The notes beneath the pieces are model-generated. The model made no database searches, was not told the DNA's origin, and was given only the letters and a program-made list of their open reading frames with translations. Positions 9,174 through 15,317 of a stretch of 19,904 nucleotides of DNA are shown one piece after another. A program made the translations under genes and the position numbers. The stretch's first letter is position 1. Every line of letters starts with the position of its first letter. Source of the DNA: an uncultured Pseudomonadota bacterium (GTDB lineage: Bacteria > Pseudomonadota > Gammaproteobacteria > Burkholderiales > Usitatibacteraceae); assembly GCA_946885905.1 (NCBI GenBank), contig CAMPHL010000005.1, positions 1 to 19,904 of the forward strand. The letters are read 5' to 3'.

Positions 9174-9208
9174 GTGAGTCTTCGAGGCGGGGTGAGTCTT
9201 CGAGGCGG
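9174..9208. repeat. 18-base tandem duplication in the left palindrome arm
   Basis: The 17-base unit GTGAGTCTTCGAGGCGG occurs at 9174-9190 and again at 9192-9208, a period of 18. The right arm has only one copy. This is best explained as a local duplication after the palindrome formed, for example by replication slippage at the stem base. Confidence 0.95.
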
Positions 9209-9228
9209 CAGCAAAAACCCGAAACTTC

Positions 9229-9313
9229 AAAAAGCTGAGCCACTGGCGTACACCCGCCGACCGTCATCGCTGCGGTGAGCATCCATGGGTGTACGCCAGT
9301 GGCTCAGCTTTTT
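9229..9313. terminator. putative bidirectional intrinsic terminator inside the palindrome
   Basis: The inner 22-bp stem (9234-9255 with 9287-9308) is flanked by AAAAA (9229-9233) on the left and TTTTT (9309-9313) on the right, so each strand presents a stem followed by a U run. This suits termination of both aapP and the convergent seven-gene operon. The 31-base loop is long for a classical terminator, and the outer stem also pairs the U run, so efficiency is uncertain. Confidence 0.45.
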
Positions 9314-9366
9314 GAAGTTTCGGGTTTTTGCTGCCGCCTCGAAGACTCACCCGCGTCTCGAACCTC

Positions 9367-10476
9367 TTACCGCCAGTTCCCGATCATCTCCGAGTAGATC
9401 TCCTTCGCCTGCCTCACTCGCTCGACGCTGCACCACTCGTCGGTCTGGTGGGCCAGTCCCGGTTCGCCCGGGCCGAGGATGAGGGTGGGTGGCCCGCCCA
9501 TCGCGGGGACGAAGATGGAGGCGTCGCTGAAGTAGGTGGCGGTCTTCACGGCGCGCGGCTCGCCGGTCACCCTGGCGGCGATCTCGGCAACGGACGCGGC
9601 CCAGGGATCCTCGGGGGCGGTCCAGATGCCGGGAAGGTCCACGAGGGTCTCGATCTGAACGTCTTCTTCCATGTGCGCCTTGATGCGCTCGCGCAGGGCC
9701 GCGTGGTCCAGGCCCGGCGTCGTGCGCATGTCGATCTGGATCTCCGCGCGGTCCGGCACCGAGTTGATGTTGAGCCCGCCGTGCAAGGTGCCGACGTTGA
9801 GCGTCGGCGCGCCGAGCACCGGATGCGCCGGGGCGTTGAAGTGGAAGCACGAGAGCCGGTTCACCGCGCGCGCGGCCTTGTACACGGCGTTGTCGCCGCG
9901 CTCCGGCATCGAGCCATGCGCGGTGATGCCGTTGAGCACGGCCTTGAGCCAAAGCGCGCCCTTGTGCCCCACGAAGGGCGCATTCGAGGTGGGCTCGCAA
10001 ACCACGAGCGCGGCTGCGTGGCCGTGCAATCCCGCCGCGACGATCGATTCGGCGCCTTCGCAGCCCGTCTCCTCGCCGGCCGTCACGAGCAGCACGATCT
10101 CCTTGCCGTCGCCGCGCCGCGCAGCCTCGAGCGCCGCGGCGACGAAGGCCGCCACGCCCGACTTCATGTCGCTCGATCCCCGCCCGTGGATGCGGCCTTC
10201 GCCGATCTCCCCGGCGAAGGGCTCGCGCGTCCAGGCCCGCGTGCCCAGGGGCACCACGTCCACGTGTCCCGTGAAGACCAGCGGCTTGCCGTCGCCCCGC
10301 CGTCCATGGCGCGCGACCAGGCTCGCGCGATCTCCGGGCAGCTCCACCAGTCGCGTCTCGAAGCCGCCGGCCTCGAGCAGCTTGGCCAGGTGCAGCGCGC
10401 ATTCGCGCTCTCGCCCCGGCGGGTTCACGGTGTCGTATCGGATCAGCTCCTGCGTGAGGGCGACGGGATCGGGCAT
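9367..10476 (-). CDS. M20 family metallopeptidase (ArgE/DapE-like amidohydrolase)
   Basis: A 369-residue cytoplasmic zinc hydrolase. Metal and catalytic residues are in place: FTGHVDVVP (His71, Asp73), GRGSSDMKSG (Asp103 bridging), TAGEETGCEG (Glu135 base, Glu136), CEPT (Glu161) and LAHQTDEW (His343). The dimerisation domain is present, with ITAHGSMP (184-191) and GGLNINSVPDRA. The family removes acyl groups from amino acids (acetylornithine, succinyl-diaminopimelate) or cleaves other amides; the sequence does not fix the substrate. It is the last gene of the minus-strand catabolic operon, one base after the reductase stop. An amide-cleaving step in that pathway is therefore more likely than arginine or lysine biosynthesis (inference). 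Confidence 0.92.
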   Translation of the reverse strand: MPDPVALTQELIRYDTVNPPGRERECALHLAKLLEAGGFETRLVELPGDRASLVARHGRRGDGKPLVFTGHVDVVPLGTRAWTREPFAGEIGEGRIHGRGSSDMKSGVAAFVAAALEAARRGDGKEIVLLVTAGEETGCEGAESIVAAGLHGHAAALVVCEPTSNAPFVGHKGALWLKAVLNGITAHGSMPERGDNAVYKAARAVNRLSCFHFNAPAHPVLGAPTLNVGTLHGGLNINSVPDRAEIQIDMRTTPGLDHAALRERIKAHMEEDVQIETLVDLPGIWTAPEDPWAASVAEIAARVTGEPRAVKTATYFSDASIFVPAMGGPPTLILGPGEPGLAHQTDEWCSVERVRQAKEIYSEMIGNWR

Positions 10477-10477
10477 G

Positions 10478-11434
10478 TCAGAGGTCCAGGACGAGGCGAG
10501 GGGTGCGCGCGCGAGACACGCAAGTCATCATGCTCCTTCCCGCGGCTTTCTCGGCGTCGTTCAACAGCATGTCGCGGTGCTCGGGGATGCCGTCGAGCAC
10601 GCGCACCTCGCACGTGCCGCAAACGCCTTCCTCGCAGGCGCTCGCCACATCGACGCCGTTCGCGCGCAGCACCTGCAGCACCGAGCGGTCGCGCGGCACC
10701 TCCAGCACCCTGTGGCTGCGCGCGAGCCCGACTTCGAAGGGTTGGTTGGGCGGCCACGCGATCGCGGGGGCGGCGAAGTATTCGAAGTGCAGCCGTTCGG
10801 CGGGCCAGTGCGCGCCGGCGTCCTTCACCGCTTGCATGAGCGGGGCGGGGCCGCAGCAATAGACGTCGGTATCCGGGCGGACTTCGCGCAGCAGGGCGCG
10901 CGCGTCGAGCAGCGGCATCTCGCTGAACCACGTGTGCAGCGCCCCGCCGGGAAGGGCCGCGAGCTCCTCGAAGAACGCCGCATGCGCGCGCGAGCGGGCG
11001 CAGTAGTGCATTTCCCAGGCGCGTCCGGAAGCCGTGAGCGCCTGGGCCATGGCGTAGACCGGGGTCACGCCGATGCCGCCGGCGATGAGCAGGCTCGGCC
11101 CGCCGCCGGCCGCGAGCGGGAACAGGTTGCGCGGGCCCGAGAAGGCGAGCGCAGCGCCTTCCTCGACGCCTTCGTGCAGGCTCACCGACCCGCCGCGCCC
11201 TTCGCGCTCGCGCTTGACCGCGATCGCGTAGCGCCCGGGCTGGGCGGGAACGCCGCACAGCGAGTATTGGCGCACCGGCCCCGCGGGCGTGGTGAGGTCG
11301 ATATGGGCCCCGGGCGAGAAGGGGGCGAAGGGACGTCGGTCGGCCGGTTCGAGCTCGAAGCGCAGGATGTCGATCGCCACCGGCCGGACGGAGGCCACGC
11401 GCGCGAGCCGCACCTCCTGTCCCGCGTCGTCCAT
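10478..11434 (-). CDS. Rieske oxygenase reductase (phthalate dioxygenase reductase/VanB type)
   Basis: A 318-residue three-domain electron-transfer protein. The N-terminal flavin domain has RQYSLC (55-60), the NAD-binding domain has LLIAGGIGVTPVYAMA (115-130) and YCCGPAPLM (192-200), and the C-terminal plant-type 2Fe-2S ferredoxin has CEEGVCGTC with Cys267, Cys272, Cys275 and the fourth Cys305. This order (flavin, NAD, ferredoxin) is that of phthalate dioxygenase reductase and VanB. It passes electrons from NADH to the Rieske oxygenase encoded two genes upstream. The ATG overlaps the stop of the dehydrogenase gene by one base (TGATG), so translation is probably coupled. Confidence 0.92.
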   Translation of the reverse strand: MDDAGQEVRLARVASVRPVAIDILRFELEPADRRPFAPFSPGAHIDLTTPAGPVRQYSLCGVPAQPGRYAIAVKREREGRGGSVSLHEGVEEGAALAFSGPRNLFPLAAGGGPSLLIAGGIGVTPVYAMAQALTASGRAWEMHYCARSRAHAAFFEELAALPGGALHTWFSEMPLLDARALLREVRPDTDVYCCGPAPLMQAVKDAGAHWPAERLHFEYFAAPAIAWPPNQPFEVGLARSHRVLEVPRDRSVLQVLRANGVDVASACEEGVCGTCEVRVLDGIPEHRDMLLNDAEKAAGRSMMTCVSRARTPRLVLDL

Positions 11435-12417
11435 CAGTACGCGCGCTCGAGGTCGACCCGGTTGGTGAGCGGCTCGCCCTTGAAGTGGCGCCGCAGGTTG
11501 GCGAAGAAGATGTCCAGCGTGCGCGGCACGTACGCCTCGATGTCGTCCGAGAGCACGTGCGGGGTGATCATGAGGTTCGGCGTCTCCCAGTACGGCCAGT
11601 CCGGCGGCGGCGGCTCGGGGTAGCTCACGTCGATGAGCGCCCCGGCGAGGTGGCCCGAGCGCAGCGCCTCGTCGAGCGCGGCGGGATCGACCAGGCCGCC
11701 GCGGGACATGTTGGCGAGGCTCGAGCCCTTCTTCATGAGCGCGAGCTCTTTGCGCCCGATGAGGAACTTCGTGTCCGGCGTGAGGGCCGTGTTCAGCATC
11801 ACGAAGTCGGCGCGCGGTAGCAGCTCGTGAAGGGCTTCGGGCTTGTGCATCTCGTCCACGCTCGGGTGGGAGGCGCCGCTGCGGCGGATGCCGATCACGC
11901 GCATCCCGGCAGCCCTGGCATGCTCCGCGATCCCTCCGCCGATCGCGCCCACGCCCACGACGAGCACCGTCTTGGCCTCTAGGGTCGTAGTGAAGATGCG
12001 GTTCCACTTGTGCGCGCGGTGGCTCCATACGAGCTCGGGCATGCGCGCATTCAGCATCATGAGCGCCATGCTTCCGGACTGCGCCGCCTTGGGCACGTGC
12101 GCGCCGCTGTTGGTCAGCATGATCACGCCCGGCGGAACCCAGTCGAGCGGCAGCAGGTAGTCCACGCCCGCCCCCAGGATCTGCAGCAGCTTCAGCTTCG
12201 GCGCGTCGGCACCGAGCCGCTCCTTGGGAAAGCGGTATGTGATCATCGCGTCCGCCGTCTTCGCGTTGTCGGACCAGTTGTCCTGGTCGCGGCCCCAGGT
12301 CGTGCGAATCGCCTTCGCGACGTCGGGATGCTTCGCCAGCGCCTTCTCGTACTGGTCCTCGCGGACCTGGAACACCGGCATGAGGGTGCTGGCGTTCTCG
12401 ACGTGCACGTGGAACAT
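11434..12417 (-). CDS. D-2-hydroxyacid dehydrogenase
   Basis: A 327-residue NAD(P)-dependent oxidoreductase of the D-isomer 2-hydroxyacid dehydrogenase family. The nucleotide-binding loop is VGVGAIGGG (154-162). The catalytic triad is visible as Arg239 (NMSRGGLVD), Glu268 (DVSYPEPPPPD) and His287 (ITPHV). The substrate-domain segment LGAGVDYLLP (81-90) is typical of glyoxylate/hydroxypyruvate-reductase-like members. It interconverts a 2-keto acid and a D-2-hydroxy acid; the actual substrate is unknown. Its ATG abuts the TAG of the Rieske gene. Its place between the oxygenase and its reductase suggests it acts on a product of the same pathway. Confidence 0.92.
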   Translation of the reverse strand: MFHVHVENASTLMPVFQVREDQYEKALAKHPDVAKAIRTTWGRDQDNWSDNAKTADAMITYRFPKERLGADAPKLKLLQILGAGVDYLLPLDWVPPGVIMLTNSGAHVPKAAQSGSMALMMLNARMPELVWSHRAHKWNRIFTTTLEAKTVLVVGVGAIGGGIAEHARAAGMRVIGIRRSGASHPSVDEMHKPEALHELLPRADFVMLNTALTPDTKFLIGRKELALMKKGSSLANMSRGGLVDPAALDEALRSGHLAGALIDVSYPEPPPPDWPYWETPNLMITPHVLSDDIEAYVPRTLDIFFANLRRHFKGEPLTNRVDLERAY

Positions 12418-13605
12418 CTATGCGGCCTCGCTCTCCAGGCCCTCGCGTTGCATGCGGGCGCGCTCGCCATCCGGACCGATCACGCGGTCGAGCACGCGGT
12501 TGGCGATGCGGTGGACGATGTGCTCCTCGAGCGAGAAGCGGCCCGGCCGGTACGCGCCCGTGCGCATCGCGCGCTGCACGTTCGGGTTGATGCCCAGGTC
12601 CTCCTTCACGATCTGCGAGTACTTCTCGTAGTACTCGGGCCCCACGACATTGCCGAAGTCCGGGCTCTCCACCGTGGACCTCGGGAACGCCCAGTTCTCG
12701 TACAACCGCAGCTTCTCCGGCCCTTCGGGCAGGTATTGGCGGAACTTCATGTACGAGGAGGTGAGGATGATCTGCACCGAAGGCTGCACCCAGATGTGGA
12801 AGAGGCCCGAGGCCTTGCGCTCATCGAGGCCCGGGATCGGCGGCAGGCCCGAATAGGCCACGATGCTGCGCTTGCTGTACATCGCCTCCCACGGCCCCTG
12901 CGTGCGCTCGAAGTGCCAGTTCTGCGGCTTCGCGGGATCCATGTGCTTGCGGTGGATCGTCATCGCGTGGTAGTTCTCGAACGCGTTCTCGAGCCACACC
13001 TTCCAGTTGCACTCGACCTCGTAGGTGTCCTTGTTGGTCCAGCGCATGTTCTCGAGGTCGTAGGCCGCGAGGAACTGCGGCAGGTCGCCCAGCCACTCCA
13101 GCAGCGGCGGCGCATTCTCGTCGAAGTTCACGAAGACGAACCCGCCCCAGAGCTCCGCGCGGATCGGCGTGAGGCCGTGGTCGGCCATGCGGAAGCCCTG
13201 GGCGCCCGCCATCGGCGGCGGGTTGCCGGGGCAGCTCACGAGCTTGCCTGCGAGCGAGTAGGTCCAGCTGTGATAGGGGCACACGAATGCCCGGCAGGAG
13301 CCCGCGCTTTCCGTGATGATCGCGCCCCGGTGGCGGCAGAGCGCCGAGTGCACGCGCACGGCGCCGGATTCGTCGCGCACCACGATGAGCGGCTGGCCCA
13401 CGAGCTCGATCGAGAAGAAGTCGCCGGGTTTCGGGATCTGCTCGGCGCGCCCCACGCAGAGCCAGTCGCGCTTGAACATCGTCTCGACCTCGCGCCGGTA
13501 CCACTCGGGCGAGGTGTAGCACCAGCCGGGCAGCGGCGAGGCCTGGTGCAGCGGCAGCCGCGTGGCCGCGTAGGTTTCCTGCTGGAACATCGCCTCTTGC
13601 GTCAT
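12418..13605 (-). CDS. Rieske non-heme iron oxygenase, alpha subunit
   Basis: A 395-residue terminal oxygenase. The Rieske 2Fe-2S site is CRHRG...CPYHSW with Cys90, His92, Cys109 and His112. The mononuclear iron site lies in ENAFENYHAMTIH, with His213 and His218, and the third ligand is probably Asp336 in VKEDLGIN. The bridging position usually held by Asp is Glu210, as in the CntA/GbcA-like oxygenases that act on quaternary amines. The ending GRFSLEEHIVHR is common in ring-hydroxylating alpha subunits. No beta subunit is present, consistent with an alpha-only enzyme. The start MTQEAMF at 13605 follows the TctC stop by seven bases; a longer Arg/Pro-rich extension in frame was rejected. The substrate is not identifiable. 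Confidence 0.92.
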   Translation of the reverse strand: MTQEAMFQQETYAATRLPLHQASPLPGWCYTSPEWYRREVETMFKRDWLCVGRAEQIPKPGDFFSIELVGQPLIVVRDESGAVRVHSALCRHRGAIITESAGSCRAFVCPYHSWTYSLAGKLVSCPGNPPPMAGAQGFRMADHGLTPIRAELWGGFVFVNFDENAPPLLEWLGDLPQFLAAYDLENMRWTNKDTYEVECNWKVWLENAFENYHAMTIHRKHMDPAKPQNWHFERTQGPWEAMYSKRSIVAYSGLPPIPGLDERKASGLFHIWVQPSVQIILTSSYMKFRQYLPEGPEKLRLYENWAFPRSTVESPDFGNVVGPEYYEKYSQIVKEDLGINPNVQRAMRTGAYRPGRFSLEEHIVHRIANRVLDRVIGPDGERARMQREGLESEAA

Positions 13606-13612
13606 GCGCTTC

Positions 13613-14569
13613 TCACTGGATCTTGATGTTGGCGTCCTTGATGGCCTTGGCCCACTTGGCGTTCTCCTTGACCAGCATCGCGCCGAATTCCTCGGGCGTG
13701 CCGCCCACGGGTGTCGCGCCCATGCCGGAGAGCTTGTCGCGGAACGCCGGGGCCTCGAGGCTCCTGGAGATCGCCTTGGCGAGCGTGGAGGCCGCTTCCT
13801 TCGGCACGCCGTTGGGCGCGACCACGCCATACCATGCGGTCACCTCGAAGCCCGGCAGTCCGGCCTCCGCCACCGTGGGAATGTCGGAGGCGAGCGCGTT
13901 GCGCTGCGGCGTGGCGATGCCCAGGGCCTTGAGCTTGCCGGCCCTCACGTGGGGCAGCGCCGCCACCGCCTCCACCGACATGAACTGCACGCGGTTGGCG
14001 AGCAGGTCGAGCAGCGCCGGGCCGGTGCCCTTGTACGGGACCTGCAGCATGTCTACGCCCGCCATCGCCTTGAACATCTCGCCGGCGATGTGGTGCGGGG
14101 TCCCCGGCCCGGCCGACGCGTAGCTCACCTTGCCCTTGTTCTGCTTCACCCAGGCCACGAACTCCTTCAGGTTGCTCGCCGGCACCTCGGCGTTGATGAC
14201 CAGCACGTGCGGCACGAACGCCACCATGGTGATGGGCGAGAAATCGGTGGGCTTGTAGGGCAGGGGCTGCAGCGCCGGATTCACCGAGATCACGGTGGTG
14301 GAGCCCATGAGCAGCGTGTAGCCGTCGGGCTCGGCCTTGGCGACCAGCTCCGAGCCGATGGCTCCGGCCGCGCCCGCCTTGTTCTCCACGATCACGGGCT
14401 GGCCGAGGGACTGGGTGATGTTGTCCGCGATCAGGCGGCCGATGGTGTCGACCGCGCCGCCGGGAGGCCAGGGCACGACGATCTTGACGGGCTTGTTCGG
14501 GTACTGGGCTTGGGCGAAGGCGGAAACGACAGCGAGCGTCGCGGCGGCGACGAGTCGGCGCAGGACCAT
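13613..14569 (-). CDS. tripartite tricarboxylate transporter substrate-binding protein (Bug/TctC family)
   Basis: A 318-residue periplasmic receptor. The signal peptide covers 1-21 (MVLRRLVAAATLAVVSAFAQA). Next comes the family start QYPNKPVKIVVPWPPGGAVD, whose Asp41 corresponds to the ligand-contacting position, then AGAAGAIGSELVAKAEPDGYTLL and YKGTGPALLDLLANRVQF. Such proteins bind carboxylates, aromatic acids, amides and other small organics. No TctA or TctB membrane gene lies in the window, so it is an orphan receptor as far as can be seen, a common situation in betaproteobacteria. It sits first after the putative GntR operator and directly ahead of the Rieske gene, suggesting it captures the pathway's substrate. 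GGGGAG lies five to six bases before the ATG. Confidence 0.94.
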   Translation of the reverse strand: MVLRRLVAAATLAVVSAFAQAQYPNKPVKIVVPWPPGGAVDTIGRLIADNITQSLGQPVIVENKAGAAGAIGSELVAKAEPDGYTLLMGSTTVISVNPALQPLPYKPTDFSPITMVAFVPHVLVINAEVPASNLKEFVAWVKQNKGKVSYASAGPGTPHHIAGEMFKAMAGVDMLQVPYKGTGPALLDLLANRVQFMSVEAVAALPHVRAGKLKALGIATPQRNALASDIPTVAEAGLPGFEVTAWYGVVAPNGVPKEAASTLAKAISRSLEAPAFRDKLSGMGATPVGGTPEEFGAMLVKENAKWAKAIKDANIKIQ

Positions 14570-14598
14570 GGGGGGCTCCCCGGAGTTGGGAATCCCCA

Positions 14599-14627
14599 GT
14601 CTATTTGCGCTGGATCAAACTAGTCAA
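14599..14627 (-). promoter_or_regulatory. candidate internal promoter for the binding protein and oxygenase genes
   Basis: On the minus strand the operator contains TTGACT, a five-of-six match to the -35 box. Eighteen bases later comes TAGACT, a four-of-six match to the -10 box. A regulator bound to the palindrome would cover the -35 element, a typical repressor arrangement. The spacing is one base longer than ideal, so this is a suggestion only. Confidence 0.4.
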
Positions 14628-14632
14628 CTAGT
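14619..14632. promoter_or_regulatory. candidate GntR/FCD operator upstream of the tctC-type gene
   Basis: ACTAGTCAACTAGT is an inverted repeat with a two-base centre. It fits the general TnGTnnACnA pattern bound by many FadR/FCD-type GntR regulators (TAGT-CA-ACTA). It overlaps the stop codon (14628-14630) of the GntR gene itself and lies about 50 bases before the start of the binding-protein gene. Confidence 0.5.
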
Positions 14633-15317
14633 CTTGGGGCGGCCTGGCACGGCCTTTTCCGGCCAGCTTGCGCCGCTCGCCTTCGGCGAAGTCGGCGGCG
14701 TTGCCGATGTGCTCCCGCATGAGGCGCGCCGCCCCGGCCGCATCGTGCGCTTCGAGCCGCTCGAGCACGCGCTCGATCTCGCCGAAGGCCACCTTCCAGC
14801 GCTTGGGCGGGGAAGGAAAGGCGTTCTTGAGCCAGCGCGCCTTTTCCAGCAGGTTCACGAGGATGGCGGTGATGAGCTCGTTGCCCGCGGCGCGGTAGAT
14901 CGCGCCGTGGAAGAGCGAATCGAGCCGGTTGAAAGCCTCGGAAGCGCGTATGCCCGGTTCGCTCGCGCGTGGCGCGAGGCGGCGGAACTCCGTGCGCAGC
15001 CGCACGAGCTCCGCGGCATCCATGCTGCGCGCGGCGGTGCTGGTCACGTGCGTTTCGAGCAGCAGGCGGATCTCGAAGATGTCGTGGATCTCGCGCTCCG
15101 AAGGCATGCGAACGTAGGTGCCGCTCTGCGGGTTCACCTCGATCCAGCCCTCGGCCTGCAGGCGCGAGAACGCGGTGCGCACGGGCGAGCGACCGTATCC
15201 CAGCTCCTCCGCCAGGCGCGCCTCCGAGAGCTTCGAGCCCGGGGCATAGACGCAATCGACGATGCGCCGCTTCACCTCGTCGTAGGCCGAGTTGGCGGCC
15301 GCGGCACGCGCGTTCAC
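14628..15317 (-). CDS. GntR family transcriptional regulator, FCD (FadR) subfamily
   Basis: A 229-residue DNA-binding protein. The winged-helix domain covers about 10-72, with LSEARLAEELGYGRSPVRTAFSRL followed by GWIEVNPQSGTYVR. The helical FCD effector domain follows (about 78-212). FCD metal or ligand positions appear as Asp133 and His137 (RLDSLFHGAI) and His203 (MREHI); the usual extra His before the last helix seems replaced by Ile181 (GEIERVL), so metal binding may be altered. These proteins usually repress adjacent catabolic genes until an acid intermediate binds. The GTG start overlaps the Rid gene stop by four bases (GTGA). The likely operator lies at the 3' end of this gene. Confidence 0.92.
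   Translation of the reverse strand: MNARAAAANSAYDEVKRRIVDCVYAPGSKLSEARLAEELGYGRSPVRTAFSRLQAEGWIEVNPQSGTYVRMPSEREIHDIFEIRLLLETHVTSTAARSMDAAELVRLRTEFRRLAPRASEPGIRASEAFNRLDSLFHGAIYRAAGNELITAILVNLLEKARWLKNAFPSPPKRWKVAFGEIERVLERLEAHDAAGAARLMREHIGNAADFAEGERRKLAGKGRARPPQD

Larger units (their letters stand above)
9160..9364. repeat. large near-perfect palindrome (foldback element) between convergent genes
   Basis: Bases 9190-9255 and 9287-9352 are exact reverse complements of each other (66 bp, no mismatch), separated by a 31-base loop (9256-9286). Once an 18-base duplication in the left arm is removed, the symmetry continues outward with three mismatches to the end pair GGTTCGAGA (9160-9168) and TCTCGAACC (9356-9364). 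The element lies almost exactly between the aapP stop (9155-9157) and the stop of the M20 gene (9367-9369). No open reading frame, transposase or obvious target duplication is present. It could be a miniature foldback transposable element, a dispersed repeat or an oversized bidirectional terminator. Confidence 0.97.

Noticed and set aside
9174..9208. Short direct repeat considered as a CRISPR remnant
   Set aside because: There are only two copies with a one-base gap, no spacers and no cas genes; it is a tandem duplication within the palindrome arm.
9158..9366. Palindrome considered as an insertion sequence or rho-independent terminator of ordinary type
   Set aside because: There is no transposase frame and no clear target duplication, and the stem is much longer than normal terminators, so it is listed as a repeat with a possible terminator role.
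10478..12028. Longer reading of the reductase starting near 12028
   Set aside because: The extra 198 residues overlap the whole dehydrogenase catalytic region and have no motif; the ATG at 11434 begins exactly where the flavin domain begins.
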